Made by a program: the position numbers and the translations under genes. Source: Pseudomonas arsenicoxydans (GTDB lineage Bacteria > Pseudomonadota > Gammaproteobacteria > Pseudomonadales > Pseudomonadaceae). From it: a stretch of DNA of 64,000 bases. This document shows, piece after piece, positions 36,206-44,875 of this stretch. Every line of letters begins with the position of its first letter. The stretch's first letter is position 1. The stretch spans positions 248,001 to 312,000 of the forward strand of contig NZ_RCZE01000005.1 in assembly GCF_006438915.1 (NCBI RefSeq), written 5' to 3'. The notes beneath the pieces are model-generated. The model saw nothing but the letters and a program-made list of their open reading frames with translations. It was not told the origin of the DNA and did not search any database.

Positions 36206-37336
36206 ATGCGCAAACTTCTGTACCTGACCTTTTCCATGGCGATCATTGCCGCCCTGACAACCTACGCCATGTGGGCCGCGGATCGTCCGGTGGGCCATTA
36301 CCTGTCGGACCTGCGCATCAACCTGGCCATCGATCAAGGCACACCCGCCGATCGCGGCAACCTGCTGGGCATCCAGCCCGAACTCTTCCCGACCGATTAT
36401 CAAAGCCCCGAGCGCCTGCATCGCAAGCTCGCCGCCTATTTGCAGAAGGCGCAAGACCAAGGCCTGCTCAACGACAAGACCATCGTTGTGCTGCCCGAAC
36501 ATGTCGGCACCTGGTTGATGGTCAGCGGCGAGAAAGATGAGCTGTACCAGGCCACGACGATCCAGGAAGCGATGAACTGGCTGGCGGCGAGCAATCCGTT
36601 GCAGTTCGTTCGCGCGCTGATCAGCGCCAAGGGCGACAGCCGGATCGACGATGCCCATTTGCGAATGAAGGCCAAAGGCATGGCCAAGAATTACCAGGCC
36701 CTGTTCGGCGGGCTGGCGAAAGAGTTTCACGTGACGCTGGTGGCGGGCACCATTGTGCTGCCGGAGCCGAGCGTCATCGACGGCACACTGAAAATCGGCC
36801 GCGGTGCGCTGTACAACAGCAGTGTCATCTTTGGTCGCGATGGACTGCCGATTGGCCAGCCTCAACGCCAGATGCACCCGGTGTTCGAGGAGCCTGAAGG
36901 CATCAAGGCCAATGAACAACAGGCTCTCACCGTCGTCGATACGCCTGCCGGACGCTTGGGCGTGTTGATCGGCAGCGACAGTTGGTACCCGGACAATTAC
37001 CGCAAACTCGACGATCTGGGCGTGCAACTGGTCGCCGTTCCGGCGTACGTCATCGGCCGTGACACTTGGGACAAACCGTGGCGCGGTTACCGCGGATTAC
37101 CGACACCGGCCTCTGTCAGCATCAAGCCCGGTGAGCTGAGTGAAGGTCAGGCCTGGCATCGCCTGACCCTGACCGCCCAACCACCCGCGAGCCAGGCCAT
37201 TGCCGGCATGAGCGTGTTCCTGCGCGGGCAGTTCTGGGACAAGGGCAGCGCCGGGCAAAGTTTTCTCAGCAACAACGGTCAACAGTTCGCCGACGGCAAT
37301 GCCCGTGGCGCGCGGTTGCTGAACCTCTGGTTGTAA
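36206..37336 (+). CDS. Nitrilase-fold protein with altered catalytic site
   Basis: 376 residues. An N-terminal membrane segment (about 4-25) precedes a carbon-nitrogen hydrolase fold: catalytic Glu region TIVVLPEHVGTW, central segment KEFHVTLVAGTIVLPE, and the cysteine region GVLIGSDSWYPDNYRK. In active nitrilases that motif reads I-C-x-D; here Gly replaces the Cys and Ser comes next, so the usual thiol is missing. It may be an inactive or differently acting membrane-anchored relative. An AraC-type gene follows after 3 bp and is probably co-transcribed. Confidence 0.75.
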   Translation: MRKLLYLTFSMAIIAALTTYAMWAADRPVGHYLSDLRINLAIDQGTPADRGNLLGIQPELFPTDYQSPERLHRKLAAYLQKAQDQGLLNDKTIVVLPEHVGTWLMVSGEKDELYQATTIQEAMNWLAASNPLQFVRALISAKGDSRIDDAHLRMKAKGMAKNYQALFGGLAKEFHVTLVAGTIVLPEPSVIDGTLKIGRGALYNSSVIFGRDGLPIGQPQRQMHPVFEEPEGIKANEQQALTVVDTPAGRLGVLIGSDSWYPDNYRKLDDLGVQLVAVPAYVIGRDTWDKPWRGYRGLPTPASVSIKPGELSEGQAWHRLTLTAQPPASQAIAGMSVFLRGQFWDKGSAGQSFLSNNGQQFADGNARGARLLNLWL

Positions 37337-37339
37337 CCC

Positions 37340-38380
37340 ATGAAACCGCTACCGATGCGCCTCGGGGATTTATCGGTGGGTTTCGTCCATAGCCTGGCCG
37401 ATGCCGTACGCAGCCACGGTGCAGACCCGCAACCGTTGCTCGATCAATACGGGCTGGATGCGGCCCGGTTGGCGGAGCCCGGTGCCCGACTGTCGATCCC
37501 GCGCTATATGCGTTTGGGCCATGGGGCGATTCAACTGACGGACGACCCTGCGCTGGGTTTGCGCATGGGCCAGCTCAGTCGCCTGAGCCAGGCGGGTCTG
37601 GCCGGCGTGACGGCTGCGCAAGCGCCAACGGTTCGGGAAGCCGCACGCTGCCTGATTCGTTTCGAAGCTTTGTACGGCTCCAACTATCGCGGTCAATCGA
37701 GTTTTCATGAAGACGCTCAGGGCGCGTGGCTGCGCTTCTATTCCATCAGCCCCTACAACACCTACAATCGTTTTGTGGTGGATTCAATCATCGCCGGCTG
37801 GTTGCACCAGTTGTCGAGCATCAGCCCTGTCCCGCTGCGCGCAGAGCGCATCGAGATCGAATTCGACGCGCCGAATTACCGCGAGGTCTATGCCTTGCTG
37901 GGCGATTGCCCGATACAGTTTGGTGCCGAGCACAATCAACTGCGCCTGAGCCTGGCCAGCCTCGCTCAACGCAACCCGGAACACTGTCCGAGCACCTGGC
38001 GACATCTGCTGCAACTCTGTGAACGGGAACTGGAACAGCTGACACGCACCCGCAGCCTGCGTGAACGCATCACTCAGTTACTGGGGCCGTTGCTCAATGG
38101 TGGCCGGGAACCCGACCTGGAAGAAGTGGCGGCACGCCTGAAGCTGCCCACCTGGACTTTGCGCCGCAAACTGGCCGAAGAGGGCACGCAATTTCGCGCG
38201 ATTCTCAACGACACCCGTCGCGACCTGGCCATGACCTACATCCGCGATACCGAACTGGCGTTTGGAGAAATCGCCTACCTGCTGGGTTTCGCTTCAGCAG
38301 AAGCCTTCCAACGGGCGTTCAAACGCTGGAGTGGCCAGACACCCGGCGAGTTTCGCCGCAGCCATCGCCAATCCGCTTGA
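37340..38380 (+). CDS. AraC family transcriptional regulator (OruR/ArgR-like)
   Basis: 346 residues. The N-terminal Arabinose_bd-type domain (VGFVHSLADAVRSHGADPQPLLDQYGL) is followed by a C-terminal AraC HTH pair: LEEVAARLKLPTWTLRRKLAEEGTQFRAILNDTRRDLAMTYIRDTELAFGEIAYLLGFASAEAFQRAFKRWSGQTPGEFR, with the second helix-turn-helix clearly conserved. Starts 3 bp after the nitrilase-fold gene, which is probably its target or partner. Confidence 0.9.
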   Translation: MKPLPMRLGDLSVGFVHSLADAVRSHGADPQPLLDQYGLDAARLAEPGARLSIPRYMRLGHGAIQLTDDPALGLRMGQLSRLSQAGLAGVTAAQAPTVREAARCLIRFEALYGSNYRGQSSFHEDAQGAWLRFYSISPYNTYNRFVVDSIIAGWLHQLSSISPVPLRAERIEIEFDAPNYREVYALLGDCPIQFGAEHNQLRLSLASLAQRNPEHCPSTWRHLLQLCERELEQLTRTRSLRERITQLLGPLLNGGREPDLEEVAARLKLPTWTLRRKLAEEGTQFRAILNDTRRDLAMTYIRDTELAFGEIAYLLGFASAEAFQRAFKRWSGQTPGEFRRSHRQSA

Positions 38381-38383
38381 CGC

Positions 38384-38470
38384 TTACAGCTCGGTAGCGT
38401 CTTCGGCGGGTTCCAGCGGGTCCAGTTCAAACGCCTGGTACTCGAGCAGCTCTTCTTGATATTCGTCCAT
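38384..38470 (-). CDS. Small acidic 28-residue protein
   Basis: Short ORF opening MDEYQEELLEYQAFELDPLE and ending DATEL. Eleven Asp/Glu in 28 residues and no Lys or Arg. A strong RBS (GGGGGA, 8 bp before the ATG) supports translation. It lies convergent with the AraC gene, whose stop is 3 bp from its own. No function is known to me; a conserved micro-protein is plausible. Confidence 0.55.
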   Translation of the reverse strand: MDEYQEELLEYQAFELDPLEPAEDATEL

Positions 38471-38685
38471 TTTTGAATCCCCCAGCGCTCGTTTAAAAAA
38501 TGCCTGAATAAATGACCAACGCCTTGAGCATAAAGTGCCCCTGTGAAAGAAAAATGACGCAGGCGCACCGCTCAGCGGCTACTTGATAAAACGTAGCAGG
38601 CGGTCAGGAATTTATCACAGGTTTTTTTCGATACAGGCTGTAGGACTACGGCCTGGCTGACGCAGATGAACGTTAAGCGCCTACG

Positions 38686-38714
38686 GGATCGGTGTCGTTT
38701 GACCCGATCCCGTC
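38686..38714. other. 9-bp stem hairpin downstream of DUF2242 gene
   Basis: CGGGATCGG / CCGATCCCG with an 11-bp loop, in the 253-bp gap 38471-38723. Possible transcript end, but without a T tract. No other signal is seen in the gap. Confidence 0.4.
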
Positions 38715-38723
38715 GGTTAGCTT

Positions 38724-39563
38724 TTACTGACCAGAGATGGGCATAGCCGGAATCGGCTCGCTTGGCGGCGGCAAGTCCGACTGCGGTGGGGGCGTGACCG
38801 CTTCTGTGGTCGGTGCCGGCTCGCTTTTTTGTTCAGGGGTGATCGGGGCAGTCTCAGCCGGTGGAGCAACCGGTTCAGAGGCAACCGGGGCTGGCGCAGG
38901 TTCGGCGACCGGGGTTGGGGCTGGCGCTGGCTCTACCGCTGGGGCCGGAGTGGGTGCCAACGCCGCAGGCGCTGCCTGGGGTTCAGGTACGCCGAGGTCG
39001 GTTTTCGGTTTTTCGACGATATGTGCGGCTTTCTTCGCTTCCGGTGGCAGGAACAATTCGACCAGGGTGAAAAAACGCTCGTAGAACTTGGCCGACGAAA
39101 CGGTTTCGCTGGCGACCTTGACCATCGAGTCGTCGGACGAGCCGATCGGCATCGACACCGAGCCCAACACACCGACGCCAAGGCTGGCTGAGTTGTTGGT
39201 TTTCTTCAGCGCATAGCGGTCCTGCAGGGCGTTGGCGAACATGGTCGCGTGGTGCCCTTCGCTGCCGTCATCGGTACAGACCACACTGAAGCTGATCTCC
39301 ATGTGCGTGTCGCCGGTCTGCTGGAAACTCTTGTGTCCACTGATCAGCTTGGGGTCGCTGCTGGTAATGATGTAACCCTGGCTGAGCAAGGCGCGGCGGG
39401 CGGCCTCGCAGGTTTGCGCATCGCTCACGGGGTAGTTGCGCGAAAAGGTGCCGGAGTCGGAGAAGTTCTCATGCTCATAAATCGCGGCTTTCTTGGAGGA
39501 GCAGCCGGCAGCAGCGAGCACCAGTGCCAACCCGACGAGACGCATGGGAATTGATTTAAACAT
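38724..39563 (-). CDS. DUF2242 family lipoprotein
   Basis: 279 residues. Signal peptide and lipobox LVLAAAGC put the lipidated Cys at 21. A compact domain (30-180) has YEHENFSDSGTFSRNYPVSDAQTCEAARRALLSQGYIITSSDP, typical of DUF2242. From about 190 the tail is low-complexity Pro/Ala/Glu (repeats of PAPAVEPAPAP type) ending in SEPIPAMPISGQ, which suggests a periplasm-spanning linker. Function unknown. Separate transcript from ppiD. Confidence 0.82.
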   Translation of the reverse strand: MFKSIPMRLVGLALVLAAAGCSSKKAAIYEHENFSDSGTFSRNYPVSDAQTCEAARRALLSQGYIITSSDPKLISGHKSFQQTGDTHMEISFSVVCTDDGSEGHHATMFANALQDRYALKKTNNSASLGVGVLGSVSMPIGSSDDSMVKVASETVSSAKFYERFFTLVELFLPPEAKKAAHIVEKPKTDLGVPEPQAAPAALAPTPAPAVEPAPAPTPVAEPAPAPVASEPVAPPAETAPITPEQKSEPAPTTEAVTPPPQSDLPPPSEPIPAMPISGQ

Positions 39564-39736
39564 TGAACATCCTGAGGAAAACGGTCCGGGGCGTATTGTG
39601 CAACAGATCGATGCTTAGCGGAGCATCGATTAGTGTCTTAAAACAGATACAAGTGTAAAGACTCCCATTCACGCGAAAAGGTCGCTGTATCTCCGTCTCC
39701 GGCGACGGATAACCGTTTCACTTTCCTTCCGTGAAT

Positions 39737-39765
39737 AAAAAACCCCAGCCTTTCGGCTGGGGTTT
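39737..39765 (-). terminator. Rho-independent terminator after ppiD
   Basis: AAACCCCAGCC TTTC GGCTGGGGTTT: 11-bp perfect stem; on the minus strand a T tract follows. Confidence 0.9.
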
Positions 39766-39791
39766 CTATGTAGCGAAAAGCTCAATCGGCA

Positions 39792-41663
39792 TCAATAACG
39801 CTTGATGTCCGCTTCGCTTTCCAGCTGCTTGCGGTAAGCCGCGAAGTCTTGCTGGCCAATGCGCGAGGCGAGGAAGCGGCGGTATTGAGCCTTCTCTTCT
39901 TCGGTCGGCGCGGCCGCTTCGTTCACGTTGTTCAGACGCACGATCACCAGGCTACCATCGGCCAGGGTCACGTTGCTGAAGGTCGGCTTGTCCTTGGCGG
40001 CAGGCTTGGGCATCCGGAACAGCGCTTGCAACACAGTCGGGTCAACCCCTTCCTGAGCGCGGGTAGCCGCTTCGGTCACTTTCCAGCTCTGGCCGTCGAT
40101 TGCCTTGTCCAGCGGAGTCTTGCCGTCTCGCAGGCTGGCAATCAGCTGTTCAGCCTTGGTCTTGGCGGCAGAGCTGGCGTGCTCTTTGGCCAATTGCGCG
40201 CGGATGGCCGTATTAACGGCTTCCAGAGGCAGCTGTGCTGGTTTCAGGTGTTCCTTGGCGCGCAACACGATCACGGTTTCCGGATCGAGTTCGATGGCGG
40301 TGCTGTTGGCACCCTCATCCAGCACTTCAGGACTGAACGCAGCGGTCACCACTGCACGGTTAGCGGCAATGCCCTCACCGCCTTCACGACCAAATGGCTT
40401 GGAGGTGTGGATGGTCAGTTTCAGGTCTTGCGCCGGCTGGGCCAAATCGGACGCTTCGAACGAGGCGTCTTCCAGTTGCTTGGTTGCCTCGACGAAACGC
40501 TGCTCGACTTGCTGGGTTTTCAGCTCGCGGGTCAGCTTGTCTTTCAGGCTGGCAAACGTCGGCACTTCAGGTGCTTCCACACCTAACAGCTTAATCAGGT
40601 GGAAACCGAAGTCGGTACGAACCGGCTCGGAGACTTGATCTTTGGCCAGCGAATACAGGGCCTTTTCGAAGGCCGGGTCGTAGACGCCAGGACCTGCGTA
40701 ACCGAGGTCACCACCATTGTTGGCCGAACCCGGGTCCTGGGAGAACTCTTTGGCCAGGGCCTCGAATTTCTCGCCTTTGGCCAGACGCGCCTGCACATCT
40801 TCGATCTTGGCCTTGGCTTGCGCCTCGGTCACTTTGTCATTCACTTCGATCAGAATGTGCGCGGCCCGACGCTGTTCGGACAGGTTCGCGGTTTCTTTCT
40901 GATACGCCGCTTGCAGGTCTTCGTCCTTGACGGCGACCTGATCAAAGAAGGAGGACTTCTTCAATTCCAGGTAATCGATGATCACCTGATCCGGCGTCAT
41001 GAATTCCTTGGCGTGTTCGTCGTAGTAAGCCTTGACCTCATTGTCGGTCAGCTTCACCGCTGCCGGGTCAACCTTGACGTTCAGGGAAGCGAAATCGCGG
41101 GTCTGTTTTTCCAGACGGGCGAACGCCAGAACCTGTGCGTCGGTGACAAAACCGCTACCCGCCAGGCCAGCGCGCAGCTGACCGATCAGCATTTCCTGAG
41201 CCAGCATCTGGCGGAACTGCATACGGCTGTAACCGAGCTGACGGATCACCTGATCGAAACGCTCAGGGCTGAACTTGCCGTCGACCTGAAATTCAGGCGT
41301 CTGCAGGATCACTTGGTCCAGGGCAGCTTCGGAGAAAGCGAACTTCGAGTTCTGTGCGCCTTGCAGCAGCAATTTGCGATCGATCAAGCCTTTGAGGGCC
41401 GATTCGCGCAGCATTTTTTCATCGAGCAAGGAAGCATCGAAATCCTTGCCCAGCTGTTGCATGAGCTGACGGCGTTGCATATCAACCGCTTGGCTAAGCT
41501 CGTTCTGGCTGATTTCTTCGCCATTGACCTTGGCCGCATCATTGCTGTGCGTAGTGGCCTTGAAAATGGCATCGAAACCGGTCAAAGCCATCAGTGCAAC
41601 GATGACCCCGATAATGGTCTTGGCAATCCAGCCTTGTGAATTGTCCCTGATATTCTGCAGCAT
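39792..41663 (-). CDS. ppiD: Periplasmic folding chaperone / peptidyl-prolyl isomerase PpiD
   Basis: 623 residues, close to E. coli PpiD (623). One N-terminal membrane anchor (IIGVIVALMALTGF near 17-30), then SurA_N-like helices (EISQNELSQAVDMQRRQL), a parvulin domain around 265-360 (RRAAHILIEV, FEALAKEFSQDPGSANNGGDLGYAGPGV), and a C-terminal half. It helps fold outer-membrane and periplasmic proteins near the Sec translocon. Downstream of hupB and the tRNA-like element on the same strand. Confidence 0.96.
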   Translation of the reverse strand: MLQNIRDNSQGWIAKTIIGVIVALMALTGFDAIFKATTHSNDAAKVNGEEISQNELSQAVDMQRRQLMQQLGKDFDASLLDEKMLRESALKGLIDRKLLLQGAQNSKFAFSEAALDQVILQTPEFQVDGKFSPERFDQVIRQLGYSRMQFRQMLAQEMLIGQLRAGLAGSGFVTDAQVLAFARLEKQTRDFASLNVKVDPAAVKLTDNEVKAYYDEHAKEFMTPDQVIIDYLELKKSSFFDQVAVKDEDLQAAYQKETANLSEQRRAAHILIEVNDKVTEAQAKAKIEDVQARLAKGEKFEALAKEFSQDPGSANNGGDLGYAGPGVYDPAFEKALYSLAKDQVSEPVRTDFGFHLIKLLGVEAPEVPTFASLKDKLTRELKTQQVEQRFVEATKQLEDASFEASDLAQPAQDLKLTIHTSKPFGREGGEGIAANRAVVTAAFSPEVLDEGANSTAIELDPETVIVLRAKEHLKPAQLPLEAVNTAIRAQLAKEHASSAAKTKAEQLIASLRDGKTPLDKAIDGQSWKVTEAATRAQEGVDPTVLQALFRMPKPAAKDKPTFSNVTLADGSLVIVRLNNVNEAAAPTEEEKAQYRRFLASRIGQQDFAAYRKQLESEADIKRY

Positions 41664-41733
41664 GCGTCCCCCAGAAACGGTTGAACTTCAAAATTAGGCA
41701 ACCGTGGAGCGTGGGTAGAATCCGGATAGAAGA

Positions 41734-41757
41734 AAGGCGCATCCGGGGATGCGCCTT
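41734..41757 (-). terminator. Hairpin downstream of tRNA-like element
   Basis: Perfect 11-bp stem AAGGCGCATCC / GGATGCGCCTT with a 2-bp loop; minus strand continues TCTTCT. It would end a hupB or tRNA-like transcript just before ppiD. Confidence 0.7.
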
Positions 41758-41765
41758 CTCGTAAC

Positions 41766-41843
41766 TGGCGGAGCGGACCGAGGGTTCGAACATGCGACCC
41801 TCGGTGTCTCGGACCGGCAACTTGCCGACTGGACTACCGCTCC
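41766..41843 (-). ncRNA. Degenerate tRNA-Asp-like element (tRNA-like RNA or pseudo-tRNA)
   Basis: 78 nt on the minus strand. Its 5' GGAGCGG pairs perfectly with 3' CCGCTCC, followed by G and an encoded CCA, exactly a tRNA acceptor. The D-arm start (TAGTCCAGTCGG) and the GTTCGAA T-loop are tRNA-Asp-like. The anticodon loop reads CCGAGAC: U33 is replaced by C and the triplet would be GAG. The normal T stem does not form; instead ACCGAGGG/CCCTCGGT makes an 8-bp stem with a 13-nt loop. Lies 53 bp after hupB and is followed by a terminator. Either a decayed tRNA or a tRNA-like RNA. Confidence 0.6.
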
Positions 41844-41896
41844 GCTGCCAGGTCAGGCATGACCCCGACCCGGATAGGCAAAAACCTGAATCGAAC

Positions 41897-42169
41897 TTAG
41901 TTGACAGCTTCTTTCAGTGCTTTACCGGCTTTGAAACCTGGTTTTTTGGCTGCTGCGATTTCCAGCGTCTTACCGGTTTGTGGGTTACGACCGATGCGAG
42001 CTGGACGATCAGTAACGGAGAAAGTACCGAAACCAACCAGAACAACGGAGTCGCCAGCCTTGAGAGCGCCAGTGACGGATTCGATTACTGCATCCAGGGC
42101 TTTACCAGCGCTGGCTTTGGAGATGTCCGCAGATACGGCGATAGCATCAATCAGTTCCGACTTGTTCAC
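41897..42169 (-). CDS. hupB: DNA-binding protein HU-beta
   Basis: 90 residues, the exact HU length. [32 protein letters not shown] and the DNA-contacting arm [26 protein letters not shown] are diagnostic. Nucleoid protein. Own promoter at 42266-42294. Position after lon is conserved in many proteobacteria. Confidence 0.97.
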   Translation of the reverse strand: MNKSELIDAIAVSADISKASAGKALDAVIESVTGALKAGDSVVLVGFGTFSVTDRPARIGRNPQTGKTLEIAAAKKPGFKAGKALKEAVN

Positions 42170-42265
42170 TCTAAGTCCCCTTATATCTATTTGAGTATGA
42201 TTCTAAGTTTTTTTGGTGAAAACAAAAACGAGTGCTGAATGGCCTACAGACACTTAAGAGCCGCT

Positions 42266-42294
42266 TTATAACAAGGGCTCTAAAAAGCTGTCAA
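42266..42294 (-). promoter_or_regulatory. Strong sigma-70 promoter of hupB
   Basis: On the minus strand TTGACA (42294-42289), 17-bp spacer, TTATAA (42271-42266). Leader of about 90 nt before hupB. Confidence 0.8.
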
Positions 42295-42317
42295 GGAAGC
42301 CACCCGGCCAAATGCTA

Positions 42318-44714
42318 CTAATGCGTGCTAATTCTTTCCTTAGAGTCAGACTCGCGTTTTTCATCCTTTGCAACGATCTCTGGAGCCACATCAGGCAGGG
42401 GCTCCGGCGCGTATTGCAGCGCAATTTGCAGGACCTCGTCAATCCATTTAACCGGTTTAATCTGCAGATCTTGCTTGATATTGTCAGGAATTTCCTTCAG
42501 ATCGCGTACGTTCTCTTCAGGAATGATCACTGTCTTGATCCCGCCACGGTGAGCAGCGAGCAGTTTTTCCTTCAATCCGCCAATCGCCAACACCTGGCCA
42601 CGCAGGGTAATTTCACCCGTCATCGCGACGTCTGCACGCACCGGAATCCCGGTCAGAGCCGACACCAGGGCCGTGCACATGCCCACACCGGCGCTAGGGC
42701 CGTCCTTAGGGGTCGCCCCTTCCGGCATATGGATATGCGTGTCGCGCTTCTCGTGGAAGTCCAGGGGGATCCCCAGGCTCTTCGCACGGCTGCGAACCAC
42801 GGTCAGTGCGGCGGTGATCGATTCGACCATCACATCACCCAGGGACCCGGTCTTGATCAACTGGCCCTTGCCCGGTACCACCGCAGCTTCGATGGTCAAC
42901 AATTCGCCGCCCACTTGCGTCCACGCCAGCCCGGTCACCTGACCGATCTGGTCCTGCGATTCAGCGAGGCCGTAGCGGAATTTGCGCACGCCCAGGAAGT
43001 GTTCGAGCATCTCGGCAGTGACTTTCACCGAGAAGCGTTTTTCCATCGCATGCTCTTTGACCGCCTTGCGGCAGACCTTGGCAATCTGGCGCTCCAGCCC
43101 ACGCACACCGGCTTCGCGGGTGTAGTAGCGGATGATGTCGCGGATCGCTTCGGCGTCGAATTCCAGCTCGCCTTTCTTCAAGCCGTTGGCAGTAATCTGC
43201 TTCGGCGAGAGGTATTTAACGGCGATGTTGATCTTCTCGTCTTCGGTGTAGCCCGGCAGGCGAATCACTTCCATCCGGTCCAGCAATGCCGGCGGGATGT
43301 TCATGGAGTTCGAGGTGCACAGGAACATCACATCGGACAGGTCGTAGTCGACTTCCAGGTAGTGATCGTTGAAATTGTGGTTCTGCTCGGGGTCGAGCAC
43401 TTCCAGCAACGCCGACGCCGGATCGCCACGCATGTCGCTGCCCATTTTGTCGATTTCATCGAGCAGGAACAGCGGGTTGCGAACGCCCACCTTTGTCATC
43501 TTTTGAATCAATCTTCCTGGCATCGAACCGATGTAAGTACGGCGATGACCACGGATTTCAGCTTCGTCACGCACACCACCGAGGGCCATACGCACGAATT
43601 TGCGGTTGGTGGCGTGGGCAATCGACTCCGCCAGCGAGGTTTTACCCACACCAGGAGGACCGACCAGGCACAACACCGGACCACGAATTTTCTTCACACG
43701 CTTTTGCACGGCGAGGTATTCGAGGATCCGCTCTTTGACTTCTTCCAGACCGTAGTGGTCTGCGTCCAGAATGTCTTCGGCGCGCGCAAGGTCCAGGCGT
43801 ACTTTGCTCTGGGCCTTCCACGGCACCTGAACCAGCCAGTCGATGTACGAACGCACCACGGTCGCTTCCGCGGACATTGGCGACATTTGTTTCAGCTTGT
43901 TCAGCTCACCCTGGGCTTTGGCCAAGGCATCTTTGGGCAGGCCAGCGGCATCGATGCGCTTTTTCAGCTCTTCGATTTCGTTGTGGCCTTCGTCGCTGTC
44001 GCCGAGCTCCTTCTGAATGGCCTTCATCTGCTCATTCAGGTAGTACTCGCGCTGACTGCGCTCCATTTGTTTTTTGACACGACCGCGAATGCGTTTTTCG
44101 ACTTGCAGCAGGTCGATTTCGGCATCCAGCAAGGCCAGAACGTGCTCGACCCGGGCCGACAAATCGATGATTTCGAGGATTTCCTGCTTCTGCTCGATCT
44201 TCAGCGCCATGTGCGCGGCCATGGTGTCGACCAGGCGGCCTGGCTCATCGATGCTGTTGAGCGACGACAGGACTTCAGCCGGGACTTTCTTGCCCAGCTG
44301 TACATATTGTTCGAACTGAGCCAGCAGGCTGCGCACGAATACTTCCGACTCGCGCTCTGGCGCGTCGACTTCGTCGATCAACGAGACTTCGGCACGGCAG
44401 TGGCCGTCCACTTCGCTGAAGCGCTCCACGGCGCCCCGCTGCTCGCCTTCGACCAGAACCTTTACGGTGCCGTCAGGCAGCTTGAGCAGCTGCAGAACGG
44501 TCGCAATCGTACCTACGCGATAAAGTGCATCTTCACCGGGATCATCGTCAGCAGGGTTTCTCTGAGCCAGCAGAAGGATCTGCTTGTCGCCCGTCATCGC
44601 GGCCTCGAGGGCTTCGATGGATTTCTCGCGCCCCACAAACAGCGGGATAACCATGTGCGGATAAACCACAACATCACGCAATGGCAGGAGAGGCAATTCG
44701 ATGGTTGTCTTCAT
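42318..44714 (-). CDS. lon: ATP-dependent protease Lon
   Basis: 798 residues from the ATG at 44714 (AGAGG upstream), starting [19 protein letters not shown]; a longer in-frame extension upstream covers the promoter and is rejected. Lon N-domain, AAA+ core with Walker [10 protein letters not shown] and Walker [11 protein letters not shown], and the Ser-Lys protease domain with the active Ser in [12 protein letters not shown]. Degrades misfolded and regulatory proteins. Preceded by a sigma-32-type promoter; clpX lies upstream with its own terminator. Confidence 0.98.
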   Translation of the reverse strand: MKTTIELPLLPLRDVVVYPHMVIPLFVGREKSIEALEAAMTGDKQILLLAQRNPADDDPGEDALYRVGTIATVLQLLKLPDGTVKVLVEGEQRGAVERFSEVDGHCRAEVSLIDEVDAPERESEVFVRSLLAQFEQYVQLGKKVPAEVLSSLNSIDEPGRLVDTMAAHMALKIEQKQEILEIIDLSARVEHVLALLDAEIDLLQVEKRIRGRVKKQMERSQREYYLNEQMKAIQKELGDSDEGHNEIEELKKRIDAAGLPKDALAKAQGELNKLKQMSPMSAEATVVRSYIDWLVQVPWKAQSKVRLDLARAEDILDADHYGLEEVKERILEYLAVQKRVKKIRGPVLCLVGPPGVGKTSLAESIAHATNRKFVRMALGGVRDEAEIRGHRRTYIGSMPGRLIQKMTKVGVRNPLFLLDEIDKMGSDMRGDPASALLEVLDPEQNHNFNDHYLEVDYDLSDVMFLCTSNSMNIPPALLDRMEVIRLPGYTEDEKINIAVKYLSPKQITANGLKKGELEFDAEAIRDIIRYYTREAGVRGLERQIAKVCRKAVKEHAMEKRFSVKVTAEMLEHFLGVRKFRYGLAESQDQIGQVTGLAWTQVGGELLTIEAAVVPGKGQLIKTGSLGDVMVESITAALTVVRSRAKSLGIPLDFHEKRDTHIHMPEGATPKDGPSAGVGMCTALVSALTGIPVRADVAMTGEITLRGQVLAIGGLKEKLLAAHRGGIKTVIIPEENVRDLKEIPDNIKQDLQIKPVKWIDEVLQIALQYAPEPLPDVAPEIVAKDEKRESDSKERISTH

Positions 44715-44772
44715 GATTTCGCCTCTACGGCGGCCATAAGGCCGGAAACAGATGGAAGTAAGCTTGAAACCA

Positions 44773-44801
44773 AGATGGGGGCTGCCTTCAAAAAAAACAA
44801 G
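44773..44801 (-). promoter_or_regulatory. Heat-shock (sigma-32) promoter of lon
   Basis: On the minus strand CTTGTTT (44801-44795), 14-bp spacer, CCCCATCT (44780-44773). The -10 matches the sigma-32 consensus perfectly. About 60 bp before the lon ATG. Confidence 0.75.
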
Positions 44802-44832
44802 CGCAAAGACAGTGATAAAACGCAGTAAAAGC

Positions 44833-44855
44833 AAAGGGGCCCGAAGGCCCCTTCT
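44833..44855 (-). terminator. Rho-independent terminator after clpX
   Basis: AAGGGGC / GCCCCTT stem around a CGAAG loop with A/T-rich flanks, between clpX and the lon promoter. Confidence 0.8.
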
Positions 44856-44875
44856 TTGTACCAGCTGCGTGACGC

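Noticed and set aside
42312..44828. Long plus-strand ORF (838 codons) antisense to lon
   Set aside because: Mirror frame of a high-GC core gene; residue composition (many His, Gln, Arg, Phe) is that of a shadow and it has no RBS or motif.
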